Assembly: GCF_000225825.1 (NCBI RefSeq)
Contig: NZ_AGBX01000001.1
Span: 620,001 to 684,000 of the forward strand
Origin: Brachybacterium squillarum M-6-3
Lineage (GTDB): Bacteria > Actinomycetota > Actinomycetes > Actinomycetales > Dermabacteraceae
Direction: 5' to 3'
DNA length: 64,000 nucleotides
Shown here: piece by piece, positions 1-7,863 of the stretch
Layout of the letters: the number at the start of each line of letters is the position of its first letter
How positions within the stretch are numbered: the first letter of the stretch is position 1
The notes under the pieces: model-generated
What the model was told of the DNA's origin: nothing
The model's input: the letters and a program-made list of their open reading frames with translations, nothing else
Databases searched by the model: none
Program-made: the position numbers and the translations under genes

Positions 1-434
1 GCGTCGACCGCCTCGAAGGGGGTCCGCATGCGCTGCACCTGCAGGTCCTCGGCCGGCGCATAGGTGCCGGAGCCCAGGTAGGAGACGCGCAGCTGCACGA
101 CCAGACGCTGATCGCAGCGCCCGCCGTGGACGGTCGGCTCGTGGAGCTGCTTGGCCCCCCGCGGGGCCAGGTCGGCCCGCAGCACCGCGACGGTGACGGT
201 GCCGAGCGCCGTCGGCCAACTCATCGAGTCGTAGCCGATCCGTGCCGGCTGCATGCGGCTCCCGACCAGCAGCCCCTCCCGCGAGAGCGTCGCCGGGGTG
301 CGCGTGTCCCCGATCGCCGGGTCCGCCAGCATCGCCTGCACCCCGATGACCACGCACGCCAGCAGGACGAGGGCGAGGGCCGCGCCGAGCGCCCTGACCA
401 TCCCCCGACGCCGCGGCGCCATCGTCCCTGCCAT
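1..434 (-). CDS. Membrane-anchored protein of unknown function (N-terminal part; runs off left edge)
   Basis: The reading frame is open on the minus strand from the ATG at 434 to the window edge, about 144 codons, so the C-terminus is missing. The N-terminus is basic (MAGTMAPRRRG) and is followed by a hydrophobic helix at about residues 14-33 (ALGAALALVLLACVVIGVQA), consistent with a signal anchor or uncleaved export signal. The rest looks like an extracytoplasmic beta-rich domain. A GGGAG ribosome-binding sequence sits about 6 nt before this ATG; an in-frame ATG at 446 is an alternative. I do not recognise the family and assign no function. That it is a real gene rests on the clean frame, the export-like N-terminus and the ribosome-binding site. 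Confidence 0.6.
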   Translation of the reverse strand, partial: MAGTMAPRRRGMVRALGAALALVLLACVVIGVQAMLADPAIGDTRTPATLSREGLLVGSRMQPARIGYDSMSWPTALGTVTVAVLRADLAPRGAKQLHEPTVHGGRCDQRLVVQLRVSYLGSGTYAPAEDLQVQRMRTPFEAVD

Positions 435-689
435 GCCCGCTCCCATGTGCGAGGTTCCGTGCCTGCACGATAGCCGTGGCCGCCCCCCACGGGTAGGTGC
501 CGTCCACGGCCCGCCCCTGACCCTCCCGTCAGCCTCGAATGCGTGGCTGACCTGGGGCGACAGTGCTGCCCGGGGAGTGCTCCCCATCGTCGTCGCCGGT
601 GGATCGTTGCAGACTCGACGCCGAGCGAGCACCCATCGCTCCCGACCCGGCAGCCGGACCCGCCGGCCCGCAACCTCCAGGGGGAGATC

Positions 690-1402
690 ATGAAGCGCAC
701 GACCACACGAGGACAGATGACCCGCCGAGCCGCCGTGGGCGGGATCGGCCTGATGGCCCTCTCGGGCTGCGGCCTCCTGAGCACCGGGTCCGACGAGGAC
801 GAGCGCGAGGACCAGGACACCCCGAGGAGGACACCCAGGACGAGAGCGAGGAGGACACCTCGGACGAGAGCTCCGAGGAGGACACCTCCGACACCGAGAC
901 CGAGGAGGACACCGAGTCCGAGGATGAGACGGAGGACGACACCGCCACCTCAGGCGGGTCTTCCGCCGAGGTCGGCATCGAGGAGACCTTCACCGACGAG
1001 GAGCTCGACGACGAGTTCCGCATCATCTCCGCGATGCGCGACATGCCCTCCGAGTCCTTCTCCTACGACGTCGAGGACGGGAAGGAGGTCATCTACCTGC
1101 AGTTCGAGATGTCCCCCTCCGGTCAGTGGGGCGGCTCGATCTCCCCCTCGGACTTCTCGATCGAGAACGGCAACACCGCCTGGTCGAGCCTCAGCACCGA
1201 GATCTCCGAGGCCGGCTACACCGCGATGGAGCTGCACTCCCGCCGCGACGGCGACCTCGCCCCGGCCTGGATCGGCTTCGTCACGGAGGGTCCCCGGCAG
1301 GACACCTACGAGGTCACCTACACCCGGCCCGAGTCGGAGGTGATCGGGGAGGACACGACGATCCCCGAGTTCACCCACACCGTGACCATCCCGGCCTCCT
1401 GA
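690..1402 (+). pseudogene. Secreted lipoprotein with acidic linker, frameshifted
   Basis: The product starts at ATG 690 (MKRTTTRGQMTRRAAVGG) and has a Tat-like signal and a lipobox (ALSGC), so it should be a lipid-anchored surface protein. After about 44 codons the frame shifts. The continuation in the next frame, from about 824 to the TGA at 1402, is an acidic Glu/Asp/Ser/Thr linker followed by a folded domain of about 140 residues (from EVGIEETF to HTVTIPAS) that I do not recognise. One missing C in the C4 run at 820-823 restores a continuous protein of about 237 residues. The linker is built of GAGGAC-like repeats, which are prone to slippage. It may be a true pseudogene, a phase-variable gene or a base-call error; three other breaks in this window have the same form. 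Confidence 0.7.
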
Positions 1403-1419
1403 GCCGTGCCCGGCCGCCT

Positions 1420-1449
1420 CGGCCCGTCCTCCGTGCGGAGGACGGGCCG
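1420..1449 (+). terminator. Rho-independent-type hairpin after the lipoprotein gene
   Basis: A perfect 13-bp inverted repeat (CGGCCCGTCCTCC and its complement) closes a GTGC loop 18 nt after the stop at 1402. A short T pair follows. It separates the lipoprotein from pdxH. Confidence 0.65.
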
Positions 1450-1480
1450 TTCCGGTGTCCGCGGTCGGGCACGGCGGCCC

Positions 1481-1486
1481 TAGGAT
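1481..1486 (+). promoter_or_regulatory. -10 element of pdxH (leaderless)
   Basis: TAGGAT lies 7 nt before the pdxH ATG, so transcription would begin at or next to the start codon. It also supports choosing 1494 over the in-frame upstream ATG at 1455. Confidence 0.5.
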
Positions 1487-1493
1487 CGCGGGC

Positions 1494-2198
1494 ATGACGT
1501 CGCCCGCCGATCCGATCCGCCCCTCCTCGGTGCCCGACCCGCTGGCCGGGGAGCGCGTCGACTACCGCGCCGGCCACCTGGACGATTCCGCGCCGTCCGA
1601 GCCCTTCCCCCTGTTCGCCGCGTGGATGCAGGAGGCCCTGGACCGTCGCGACACCCGGGACGACCTGGTCGAGCCCTCCGCCGTGGTGCTGTCCACCGTG
1701 CACCTGGCCGAGGACGGCACCCCGCGCCCCCGCTCGCGCACCGTGCTGCTGAAGGGGAGCGGCCCGGAGGGCCTCCTCGTCTATACGAATCGCGGCTCGG
1801 CGAAGGGGCAGGAGCTGGCGGCGACGCCGTGGGCCTCGCTGCTGCTGCCCTGGTACGCGCTGCAGCGACAGGTGCGCATCGAGGGCCGGGCGGAGCTGCT
1901 GGACGATGCCAGCTCCGACGCCTACTTCGCTTCGCGGCCCCGCGGCTCGCAGCTCGGGGCCTGGGCCTCGCAGCAGTCCGCCCCGGTCGCCTCCCGGGAG
2001 GAGCTGGAGCGGGCCTTCACCGTGGTCGAGGAGCGCTTCGAGGACGGCGAGGTGCCGCGGCCGCCGTTCTGGGGCGGCTACCGGATCGTGCCGGAACGGT
2101 TCGAGTTCTGGCAGGGCCGCGGCGACCGGCTGCACGACCGCCTGGTCTACACGCGCACCGCCGAGGGCGCCTGGCGGCGGGAGCGCCTGCAGCCCTGA
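1494..2198 (+). CDS. pdxH: Pyridoxamine 5'-phosphate oxidase
   Basis: This FMN enzyme oxidises pyridoxamine or pyridoxine 5'-phosphate to pyridoxal 5'-phosphate, the last step of vitamin B6 salvage, in the cytoplasm. The 234-residue product has the usual family length and landmarks in order: SRTVLLKG, NRGSAKGQEL, the FMN/substrate segment WYALQRQVRIEG, SRPRGSQLGAWASQQS, and the C-terminal domain PPFWGGYRIVPERFEFWQG ending in YTR..WRRERLQP. Start 1494 is preferred because a -10 hexamer sits 7 nt upstream, which predicts a leaderless mRNA. It stands alone between a terminator and a degraded minus-strand ATPase, so it is probably monocistronic. Confidence 0.93.
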   Translation: MTSPADPIRPSSVPDPLAGERVDYRAGHLDDSAPSEPFPLFAAWMQEALDRRDTRDDLVEPSAVVLSTVHLAEDGTPRPRSRTVLLKGSGPEGLLVYTNRGSAKGQELAATPWASLLLPWYALQRQVRIEGRAELLDDASSDAYFASRPRGSQLGAWASQQSAPVASREELERAFTVVEERFEDGEVPRPPFWGGYRIVPERFEFWQGRGDRLHDRLVYTRTAEGAWRRERLQP

Positions 2199-2211
2199 CC
2201 CGTCCCGGCCT

Positions 2212-2661
2212 TCAGGGCAGGTGCCGCAGGAAGCGCTGCGGGGCATCGAGGAAGGCGCGCCGGGACCGGACCAGGTCGAGCTCCTCGTAGCTGCTCTCGC
2301 GCATCCCCCAGTCCCCCAGCTCCAGCAGCCGCGCCCCCGGGAAGGCCGCGAGCACCGGGGAATGGGTGGAGATGACCACCTGGATGCCGGCGTCGACCGT
2401 GATCTCCTCCTGGTGGGTGAACAGCGAGTGCATGGTCTCGGCGCGCAGGAAGAATCCCTCGCGCGAGGCGCCGCCCTCGCGGACCAGCTGCAGGTGCTCC
2501 GCCAGCGGCGACTCGCCGGCCCGGGTGCGGTGCAAAGCGGAGGTCGAGCCGCCCTGTGGGTTCAGGCCGTACACGCCGGCGACGGTCGCGGGCCACTCCC
2601 CCGGGGCGGGCGGGTGGTCGGGGTCCGCGCGCACGCGACGCGCGGGCAGCAGCGGGGACAT
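2212..2661 (-). pseudogene. AAA/ABC-type ATPase remnant lacking Walker A and Walker B
   Basis: The 149-residue frame matches the two ends and part of the middle of the small predicted-ATPase family (COG3910-like). It has PGEWPATV near the N-terminus, then GLNPQGGS, then a piece with GFFLRAETMHSLF, then QVVISTHSPVLAAFPGA (H-loop) and the C-terminal FLDAPQRFLRHL. Family members carry a GENGSGKST loop between WPATV and GLNPQGGS, and a DEPE Walker B between the FFLRAE segment and the H-loop. Both stretches are missing here, yet the frame is kept. Family knowledge says such a protein cannot hydrolyse ATP. I read it as a pseudogene with two in-frame internal deletions, or as an assembly collapse at both sites. 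Confidence 0.7.
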
Positions 2662-2708
2662 GGCCCCAGCATGCCCGGCGGGAGCGAAGAACGAGCGGTG
2701 CCCCGGGC

Positions 2709-3218
2709 TCAGACCCCGAAGGCGCTCGCATAGGCGACGGTGCCGCGTGGGGTGGGGGCGTCGGGGTCCAGCGCGAGCGTCAGGAAGGCGTCGTCCGGCA
2801 CCTCGAAGGGTGCGGAGACGCCGATGCGGGAGGCGGGGGTGAAGCCGAAGCGCGGGTAGTAGCCGGGGTGGCCGAGCACGACGACGAGGTTCTCCCCCTG
2901 CGCTCAGGCCGCGGCGAGCACCGCCTCGATCGCCGCGCTTCCGGCGCCACGACCCTGCAGCGCGGGCACGGTGGTGCAGGGGGCGAGGGCGAGTGCCGGC
3001 GCGCCGTCGACGAAGCACCGCGTGAGCAGAGCCTGGGCGATGATGCGCCCGTCCTCATCGACCGCCACCTGGGACAGGCCGTCGATCCAGGCTGCCTCGT
3101 CGCCGCGCAGGGCATCGACCAGCTCGGCCTCCTCGGCGGTCGGGAAGGCCGCCTCGAGGACGCGGCGGATCTCGGGGGCGTCGCCGGGCTGCTCGGGGCG
3201 GTTGGTCCAGGGATTCAT
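2709..3218 (-). pseudogene. GNAT N-acetyltransferase interrupted by an in-frame TGA
   Basis: Start ATG 3218 has a good GAGGAG site. The frame gives a typical COG3153-like N-acetyltransferase of 169 residues: RRVLEAAFPTAEEAELVDAL at the N-terminus, the acetyl-CoA loop LQGRGAGSAAIEAVL, then GHPGYYPRFGFTPASRIGV and the end AYASAFGV. Codon 105 (2904-2906) is TGA, directly after the acetyl-CoA helix, where relatives usually have Arg; a CGA to TGA transition would explain it. The downstream half stays in frame and conserved, so the mutation is recent, or it is a sequencing error. A truncated 104-residue product would lack the second half of the fold. It diverges from the SRPBCC gene at 3347. Confidence 0.8.
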
Positions 3219-3334
3219 CGGGCTCCTCGGGACGGAATGGACGGTGCGCGTCGAGCATACGGATCCCGGCGGAACACTCGGTGACGAGCCGCCGACCGCC
3301 GTCGACCCGCCTTGTGACCCGGGCCACGGATCCC

Positions 3335-3340
3335 TACCGT
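3335..3340 (+). promoter_or_regulatory. -10 element of the SRPBCC gene (leaderless)
   Basis: TACCGT is followed by 6 nt and then ATG 3347. The divergent GNAT gene starts at 3218, so the 128 bp between them holds both promoters. Confidence 0.45.
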
Positions 3341-3346
3341 GGAAGC

Positions 3347-3796
3347 ATGACGATCGATCAGGCATCCCTGGGCGTCACCCCGTTGCGCGGCCGCGAGCTG
3401 GACCTCGGGGTCCGCCGCGTCGTCCCCGGTGACCAGGAGGAACTCTGGTTTCCCCTGCTTGCCGAGTGGCTGCCGAGATGGCTCGACGTGGACGCGGTGC
3501 CGCAGATGGTGGGCGCGCCGTTGCGCCGGGGCGACCAGGTGCGGGGCCACGTGATCGGCTGCCATCTCGGGGAGCGGGTGCGGCTGCGCTGGCGCCCGCG
3601 GGAGCTGGAGCACGACACCGAGCTGATGGTCAGCCTGGATCCCGCCGAGCACGGCACGGAGCTCGTGGTCCACCTCGAGCGCCTGGAGGGGCCGGCCGAG
3701 CAGCAGGCCCAGCGCGAGCACTGGGAGCAGGCGCTGGAGGATCTGGCCCGGGAGGTCGAGGCCGAGCGCGGCGCCGAGGACGACATGCCGACCTGA
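3347..3796 (+). CDS. SRPBCC/AHSA1-like protein
   Basis: The 149-residue protein resembles the START/AHSA1-like fold by layout: a first strand with VRRVVPGDQEELWFPLL, a helix, a central beta meander (GDQVRGHVIGCHLGERVRLRWRP) and a long C-terminal helix (AQREHWEQALEDLAREVEAE). Such proteins bind hydrophobic ligands or act as small accessory proteins; the ligand cannot be told from sequence. Start 3347 is chosen for the -10 hexamer 6 nt upstream. An upstream in-frame ATG at 3281 would overlap the promoter region. It is cytoplasmic, with no signal or membrane segment, and lies between two minus-strand genes, so it is a single transcription unit. Assignment rests on fold-level similarity only. Confidence 0.55.
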   Translation: MTIDQASLGVTPLRGRELDLGVRRVVPGDQEELWFPLLAEWLPRWLDVDAVPQMVGAPLRRGDQVRGHVIGCHLGERVRLRWRPRELEHDTELMVSLDPAEHGTELVVHLERLEGPAEQQAQREHWEQALEDLAREVEAERGAEDDMPT

Positions 3797-3818
3797 GCGG
3801 GGCGCCTCGGCTGCGTGA

Positions 3819-4679
3819 TCACTCCTCCGGGGCGTGGGTGAGCTCTTCCTCGCCCGACGGGATCTCGGCGTGGTCGCGCAGCACCTCGATGCGGGCCACA
3901 TCGATGTCGACCTCCCCCTCGATGCCGGAGACCTCGCCGTCGAAGCGGAGCTGCCACACCGCCCAGTCGTCCTGGCCGGGGCGGCCCGCGCCGGCGTAGA
4001 GCCAGTCGGGGCGGGAGTCGGTGGCGGGCAGGCCGTAGTGCTCGCGCCACTGACTGGAGGAGTAGATGACCATGCGCCGCCCCCAGGCCTCCTCGACGGC
4101 GGCGGTGAAGGCGTCGATCTCCGCCTGGGCGTCGTCCGCCTCGGGGCGCTCGTCGCAGGCGCCGTCGAACTCGAGGTCCAGGGCGGGCGGCAGGGCGGTG
4201 TCGTCCGGCGGCACCGCGGCCAGGAAGTCCTCGGCCTGCTCGGCGCCCGGGGAGCACAGGGTGAAGTAGTGGTAGGCGCCGGGGGTGATGCCGGCGGCCT
4301 GCGCGCCCTCCCAGTTCTCGCGGATGCGCGCGTCCGTGTACCCGGCGCCCTCGGTGGCCTTGATGTAGGCGAAGCCGTAGCCGTCGCCGGCCACCTGCTC
4401 CCAGTCGATCTCCTGCTGGTAGCTGGAGACGTCGATGCCCATCACCTCGTCGGCCTCGAGCACGATGTTCTCGGGGAGCTGCTCGTGGGCAGCGGCGTCG
4501 GCGGGAGTCTCCGGCACGCTCATCGCCTCGTCATCGGCCTCGAAGGGGCTGCGACCGTCGCCGAACACGCCGATCAGCAGCCGCGTGCAGCCGCCGATCA
4601 GCAGCAGGAGGATCACCGCGGCGACGGCGAGGACGAGGCGCTGACGGCGTCGGACCTGCGCACGGCTGTAGGAGGGCAC
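3819..4679 (-). CDS. GH25 lysozyme (N-acetylmuramidase), membrane-anchored
   Basis: Glycoside hydrolase family 25 enzymes cut the beta-1,4 bond after N-acetylmuramic acid in peptidoglycan. The 286-residue product has a basic N-terminus and one hydrophobic helix (residues about 15-32, LVLAVAAVILLLLIGG), so it is exported and may stay membrane-anchored; the C in IGGC could act as a lipobox. The catalytic domain runs from about residue 80: GIDVSSYQQEIDW, YIKATEGAGYTD, GAYHYFT, the acidic DLEFDGAC, and VWQL near the end. DVSSYQ and DLEFD supply the acidic active-site residues expected of GH25. The GTG start at 4679 is supported by a -10 element 6 nt upstream. Likely a cell-wall remodelling enzyme. 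Confidence 0.88.
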   Translation of the reverse strand: MPSYSRAQVRRRQRLVLAVAAVILLLLIGGCTRLLIGVFGDGRSPFEADDEAMSVPETPADAAAHEQLPENIVLEADEVMGIDVSSYQQEIDWEQVAGDGYGFAYIKATEGAGYTDARIRENWEGAQAAGITPGAYHYFTLCSPGAEQAEDFLAAVPPDDTALPPALDLEFDGACDERPEADDAQAEIDAFTAAVEEAWGRRMVIYSSSQWREHYGLPATDSRPDWLYAGAGRPGQDDWAVWQLRFDGEVSGIEGEVDIDVARIEVLRDHAEIPSGEEELTHAPEE

Positions 4680-4685
4680 GGCTGG

Positions 4686-4691
4686 ACGCTA
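4686..4691 (-). promoter_or_regulatory. -10 element of the GH25 lysozyme gene (leaderless)
   Basis: On the minus strand TAGCGT is followed by 6 nt and the GTG start at 4679. Confidence 0.45.
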
Positions 4692-4762
4692 CCGGACAGT
4701 CGCCGGGGCATCACGCAGGACGCACGGCCGGGGACCGTCCGGCCGGCTCGCGCCTGCCCGGT

Positions 4763-5500
4763 TCAGCGCGCGAAGTGCTCGGCGAAGGCGCGCAGCAGCC
4801 GCGGCGGCTCGTCGGCGCTCTTCTGTCCCAGCTCGGCGAAGATCTCCTCCATCTGCTCCGGGTCGAAGTAGCCGTGCTCGCGGTAGTGGCGGGCGCGCTC
4901 GATGATCAGCGGCACGTCGAGCTCCGGGTGGAACTGGGTGGCGTACTGGCGGGGGCCGGCGCGGAACATCTGCGCGGGGCACGCCTCCCCGGCCACCAGC
5001 GCCTCGGCATGCGGGGGCAGGGTGTGCACGGCTTCCTTGTGGCCGACGAGGGCGGTGAAGGTGTCCGGCAGGCCGGAGGCGCGGATCAGGGGGTCTTCGC
5101 GGCCGGCGTCGGTGAGGTGCACGGGGATCGCGCCGATGGGTTCGCCGAAGGTGCGGTCGATGCGGGCGCCCTGGTGGGTGCCGAGGGTGCCGACGCCGTA
5201 GCAGGCGCCGAGGAAGGGGATGTCCTCGGCGAAGACCTGGTCGAGGACGCGGAAGATCTCGGCCTCGGCCCGCGCCTGGGCGGCGCTCTTGGACTCGGCG
5301 GGGTCCGAGTAGGTGAAGGGGCTGCCGGCGACGAGGATGCCGGAGAGGTCCTCACCGGTGAGGGCGGGGAAGGGGTCGCGGTCCAGCCGCGCCCATATCA
5401 GGTCCCGCTCGGCCAGGCCCGTGAACCGGAGCACGGACTCGTACTCGCGCTCGGCGACGTCGTCCTCGGGGCGGGTGGCGATCAGCACGAACGGTTTCAC
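4763..5500 (-). CDS. Class I glutamine amidotransferase-like protein
   Basis: The 245-residue protein is a stand-alone class I glutamine amidotransferase domain. The nucleophile elbow is GACYG (FLGACYGVGTL), and the His-Glu pair is in ATQFHPELD, completing the triad. The N-terminus MKPFVLIATRPEDD and the segment SGILVAGSPFTYSD correspond to the Rossmann-like core and oxyanion loop. Relatives are often annotated as GMP-synthase-like amidotransferases without a synthetase partner; none is adjacent here, so the ammonia acceptor is unknown. It could instead hydrolyse a gamma-glutamyl compound. The GTG start at 5500 has a -10 element 6 nt upstream. Confidence 0.85.
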   Translation of the reverse strand: MKPFVLIATRPEDDVAEREYESVLRFTGLAERDLIWARLDRDPFPALTGEDLSGILVAGSPFTYSDPAESKSAAQARAEAEIFRVLDQVFAEDIPFLGACYGVGTLGTHQGARIDRTFGEPIGAIPVHLTDAGREDPLIRASGLPDTFTALVGHKEAVHTLPPHAEALVAGEACPAQMFRAGPRQYATQFHPELDVPLIIERARHYREHGYFDPEQMEEIFAELGQKSADEPPRLLRAFAEHFAR

Positions 5501-5506
5501 CCCAGC

Positions 5507-5512
5507 ATGCTA
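5507..5512 (-). promoter_or_regulatory. -10 element of the amidotransferase gene (leaderless)
   Basis: TAGCAT on the minus strand lies 6 nt before the GTG at 5500. Confidence 0.45.
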
Positions 5513-5555
5513 ATCCCGTCGCGGACCTGCCCCGGCCACCGCTCGGGCGGACCGC

Positions 5556-5669
5556 TCAGGCGCCCAGCAGCTCCCGCAGGGCGGGCGTGAGGCCGTGGAC
5601 CTCGACGGGCCGCTCGGGGCGGTCCAGGTCCGCCGGGTCCAGGACGAAGCGCTGCTGGACGACGCGGCA
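5556..5669 (-). pseudogene. C-terminal remnant of an unrecognised protein
   Basis: A short minus-strand frame (CRVVQQRFVLDPADLDRPER, then VEVHGLTPALRELLGA and a stop) looks like the last 37 residues of a real protein: balanced composition, alternating strand and helix, clean stop. A TAA lies directly upstream in frame and there is no start codon. I take it as the 3' end of a deleted gene; the family is not recognised. It fills the 197-bp gap between the amidotransferase and pcp. Confidence 0.3.
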
Positions 5670-5685
5670 TTACGTTCCGGGGTCC

Positions 5686-5691
5686 TAGGCT
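5686..5691 (+). promoter_or_regulatory. -10 element of pcp (leaderless)
   Basis: TAGGCT is followed by 6 nt and ATG 5698. Confidence 0.5.
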
Positions 5692-5697
5692 CCTGAC

Positions 5698-6339
5698 ATG
5701 CCTTCCACCGATGCCCCGCGCGTCCTGCTGACCGGTTTCGAGCCCTTCGACGGGGCCACCTCGAATCCCTCCGCCACCGCGGTCGGGGCGGCGGCGACGC
5801 TGCTGCGCGAGCAGGGCGTGCCGACCAGGGCGCTGGTGCTGCCGGTGGAGTTCGGACGGGCCGGGGACCTGCTGGCCGAAGCCGTCCGCGCGGAGCGCCC
5901 CGGGGTGGTGCTGGCGACGGGCCTGGCCTCCGGTCGCCGCGGGATCACCCCGGAGCGGGTGGCGATCAACGTGCGCGATGCCCGCATCCCCGATGGCACC
6001 GGGGCGCATCCGGTGGACGAGCCCGTGGTGTCGGGCGGACCCGCCGCGTACTTCTCCTCGCTGCCGATCAAGGCGCTGGTCGCCGCGGGCACGGAGCGGG
6101 GCGTGCCCGCCTCCGTCTCGCAGACGGCGGGCACCTTCGTCTGCAACGACGTCTTCTACCGCCTGATGCACCTGTTGACGACGGACCCGGCGCTGGACGG
6201 GGTGCGCGGCGGCTTCGTCCATGTGCCCGAGGAGGACGTGGTCGGGCCCGCCGAGCAGGCGCGCGCGGTGGCAGCGATGGCGCGCGCCGCGCTGGGGACG
6301 AGCGAGGATCTGCGGCGCCCCGGCGGGACGATCTCCTGA
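5698..6339 (+). CDS. pcp: Pyroglutamyl-peptidase I
   Basis: This cytoplasmic cysteine peptidase (family C15) removes N-terminal pyroglutamate from peptides. The 213-residue length is normal. Landmarks: LLTGFEPFDG at residues about 10-19, NPSA, the GLASGRRGITPERVAINVRD segment around the catalytic Glu position, the catalytic Cys in AGTFVCNDVFYRL and the catalytic His in GGFVHVPEE. All three active-site positions look present. The start has a -10 element 6 nt upstream and no ribosome-binding site, as expected for a leaderless message. A 510-bp non-coding interval with DnaA-box-like motifs follows. Confidence 0.93.
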   Translation: MPSTDAPRVLLTGFEPFDGATSNPSATAVGAAATLLREQGVPTRALVLPVEFGRAGDLLAEAVRAERPGVVLATGLASGRRGITPERVAINVRDARIPDGTGAHPVDEPVVSGGPAAYFSSLPIKALVAAGTERGVPASVSQTAGTFVCNDVFYRLMHLLTTDPALDGVRGGFVHVPEEDVVGPAEQARAVAAMARAALGTSEDLRRPGGTIS

Positions 6340-6362
6340 CCGTGCGGAGCCTCGGAACGGGT

Positions 6363-6771
6363 CTGTCCACATCGCTGTCCACATCGGTGGATGAATGACA
6401 GACATGTAGTTCCCCAGGTTCCACGGAACACCGGTCCACCGGCCGCGGGCACGTTGCTGCTGGGCCGACCCTGGGTCGTCCACACCCACCCGATCCGGGC
6501 CCTCCGGGTCGCGTCGCCCGCATCACACCAGGCAGGGCGCACCTTTTCGCGCCGTTCTGTCCGATTCGTGCTCCCGGGATCCGTACCTCCCGGGAGTGCC
6601 GACAGGGGCGCCGCGAGGGCCGAGGAGAGCGAGCCGGCGGTGGCGCATGCCTGGTCAGCACCGGGATGCTGCCGCCGTCATCCACCGCAGTCCGCGAGGT
6701 GTCCACAACATGGGGCGTCTCGTCCACCGACGACCGCGGTCATCCACATTCCTGTCCACAACTGGGGATAA
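6363..6771. other. Non-coding interval with seven DnaA-box-like 9-mers
   Basis: The gene-free stretch 6340-6849 holds six plus-strand matches to NNNTCCACA: 6363-6371 and 6375-6383 (both CTGTCCACA), 6476-6484 (TCGTCCACA), 6699-6707 (GTGTCCACA), 6740-6748 (TCATCCACA) and 6752-6760 (CTGTCCACA). On the other strand TTATCCCCA lies at 6763-6771. The actinobacterial DnaA box is close to TTGTCCACA, so several copies differ at one or two positions. Three lie at the left end and four at the right. No dnaA, dnaN or rpmH is present, so this is not shown to be oriC; a DnaA-titrating or regulatory cluster is possible. The neighbouring rhomboid and ppiA genes are often near the origin in actinobacteria. Confidence 0.4.
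6571..6596. repeat. Perfect hairpin inside the DnaA-box-like interval
   Basis: CTCCCGGGA and TCCCGGGAG form a 9-bp stem around an 8-nt loop. No T-tract follows on either strand, so a terminator role is doubtful. Confidence 0.4.
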
Positions 6772-6849
6772 TCACAGTGGTGTCATTCGGTGGGGCGGCT
6801 GGTCCGGTGGCGTGTCGACCGGCGGGCCGACCCGACGGAGCGAAGGACA

Positions 6850-7782
6850 TCAGCCGCCCGTGACCATGAGGACGCGCATCGCCACCAGGGCCACGCACAC
6901 CAGCACCCCGGCCGCGATCACCGCAGCATGGGCGATGGCGGAGCGCCGGGCGAGGGCCTGCCGGTCCGCGCCGGGGCTGACCTTGGGCCGCAGTGCGAAC
7001 ATGCCGGCCGTCAGCGCCGCCCCCATCACCAGGCCGCCCAGGTGGCCCTGCCAGGAGATGTTGGGGAACAGGAAGGTGATGACGAGGTTCAGCCCGATCA
7101 GGACCGCGACCTGCGCGGTCTGCCCGCCGAGTCGCCGGTTCACGATGAACAGCGCGGCGAACAGGCCGAAGATGCCGCCGCTGGCCCCGAGGGTGCCCGA
7201 GTACCAGGCCTGGCTGGTGGCATCCGTGAACAGCATGACCGCGGTGTGACCGGCGAGGATCGAGGTCAGGTATATCGCCGCGAAACGCACGTGCCCGAGG
7301 GTCTTCTCGAGGTACTGCCCGATGATCCACAGGGCGTACATGTTCAGCAGCAGGTGCATCACCCCTCCGTGCAGGAAGCCCGCAGTGAGAAAGGTCCACG
7401 GGTAGGCCAGCGCCCGGAAGGGGGCGAAGATCAGCAGCTGCTCGACGATGCCGCCGCTGATCGCCTGCCCCGCGAACAGGGCCACGCACAGGCCGATCAC
7501 CGTGTAGGTGACCAGGGGCCGCCGGTCACCCGCCGAGGCGCCCATCGCGTTGCGGGGCCGGGTCGAGGCCTGCTGGCGGGAGAGCTCGCGGTCGCAGTCC
7601 ACGCAGAGCACGCCCACGGAGGTGGGGCGCTGGCAATCGGGGCAGGCGGGCCGGTCGCAGCGCTTGCAGCGCACGTAGCTGACGCGGTCGGGGTGGCGGG
7701 GGCACACCGGCTGGCCCTGCGGCTGAGCGGCGTCACCGCCGGTGGGGTCCTCGGCGCTGTAGCCGTAGCTGGGGCGATCCAT
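6850..7782 (-). CDS. Rhomboid family intramembrane serine protease with N-terminal zinc finger
   Basis: Rhomboids cleave substrate proteins inside the membrane with a Ser-His dyad. The 310-residue protein starts at ATG 7782 (MDRPSYGYSAEDP) and has an N-terminal B-box-like zinc-binding module (CPRHPDRVSYVRCKRC, then CPDCQ and CVDC) at about residues 27-67. A multi-helix membrane domain follows. The catalytic Ser is in GTLGASGGIFGLFAAL and the His in SWQGHLGGLVMGAAL; the HGGVMHLLLNMYALW helix is also typical. This layout is common in actinobacteria, where the gene lies next to a peptidyl-prolyl isomerase gene close to the origin, as it nearly does here. Confidence 0.9.
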   Translation of the reverse strand: MDRPSYGYSAEDPTGGDAAQPQGQPVCPRHPDRVSYVRCKRCDRPACPDCQRPTSVGVLCVDCDRELSRQQASTRPRNAMGASAGDRRPLVTYTVIGLCVALFAGQAISGGIVEQLLIFAPFRALAYPWTFLTAGFLHGGVMHLLLNMYALWIIGQYLEKTLGHVRFAAIYLTSILAGHTAVMLFTDATSQAWYSGTLGASGGIFGLFAALFIVNRRLGGQTAQVAVLIGLNLVITFLFPNISWQGHLGGLVMGAALTAGMFALRPKVSPGADRQALARRSAIAHAAVIAAGVLVCVALVAMRVLMVTGG

Positions 7783-7863
7783 GCCTCTATTCCTACACGA
7801 CGGCGCTGGGCGGGACCGGGGGCGCACCGACCACGGCCGGAGCCGTCCCGATGACCCGGCCGC

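Noticed and set aside
2904-2906. TGA in the GNAT gene as selenocysteine or programmed read-through
   Set aside because: No SECIS-like hairpin directly follows, GNAT enzymes are not selenoproteins, and a CGA to TGA transition is simpler.
6340-6849. Calling the DnaA-box-like interval the chromosomal origin
   Set aside because: dnaA, dnaN, rpmH and an AT-rich unwinding segment are absent; only the motif cluster is supported.
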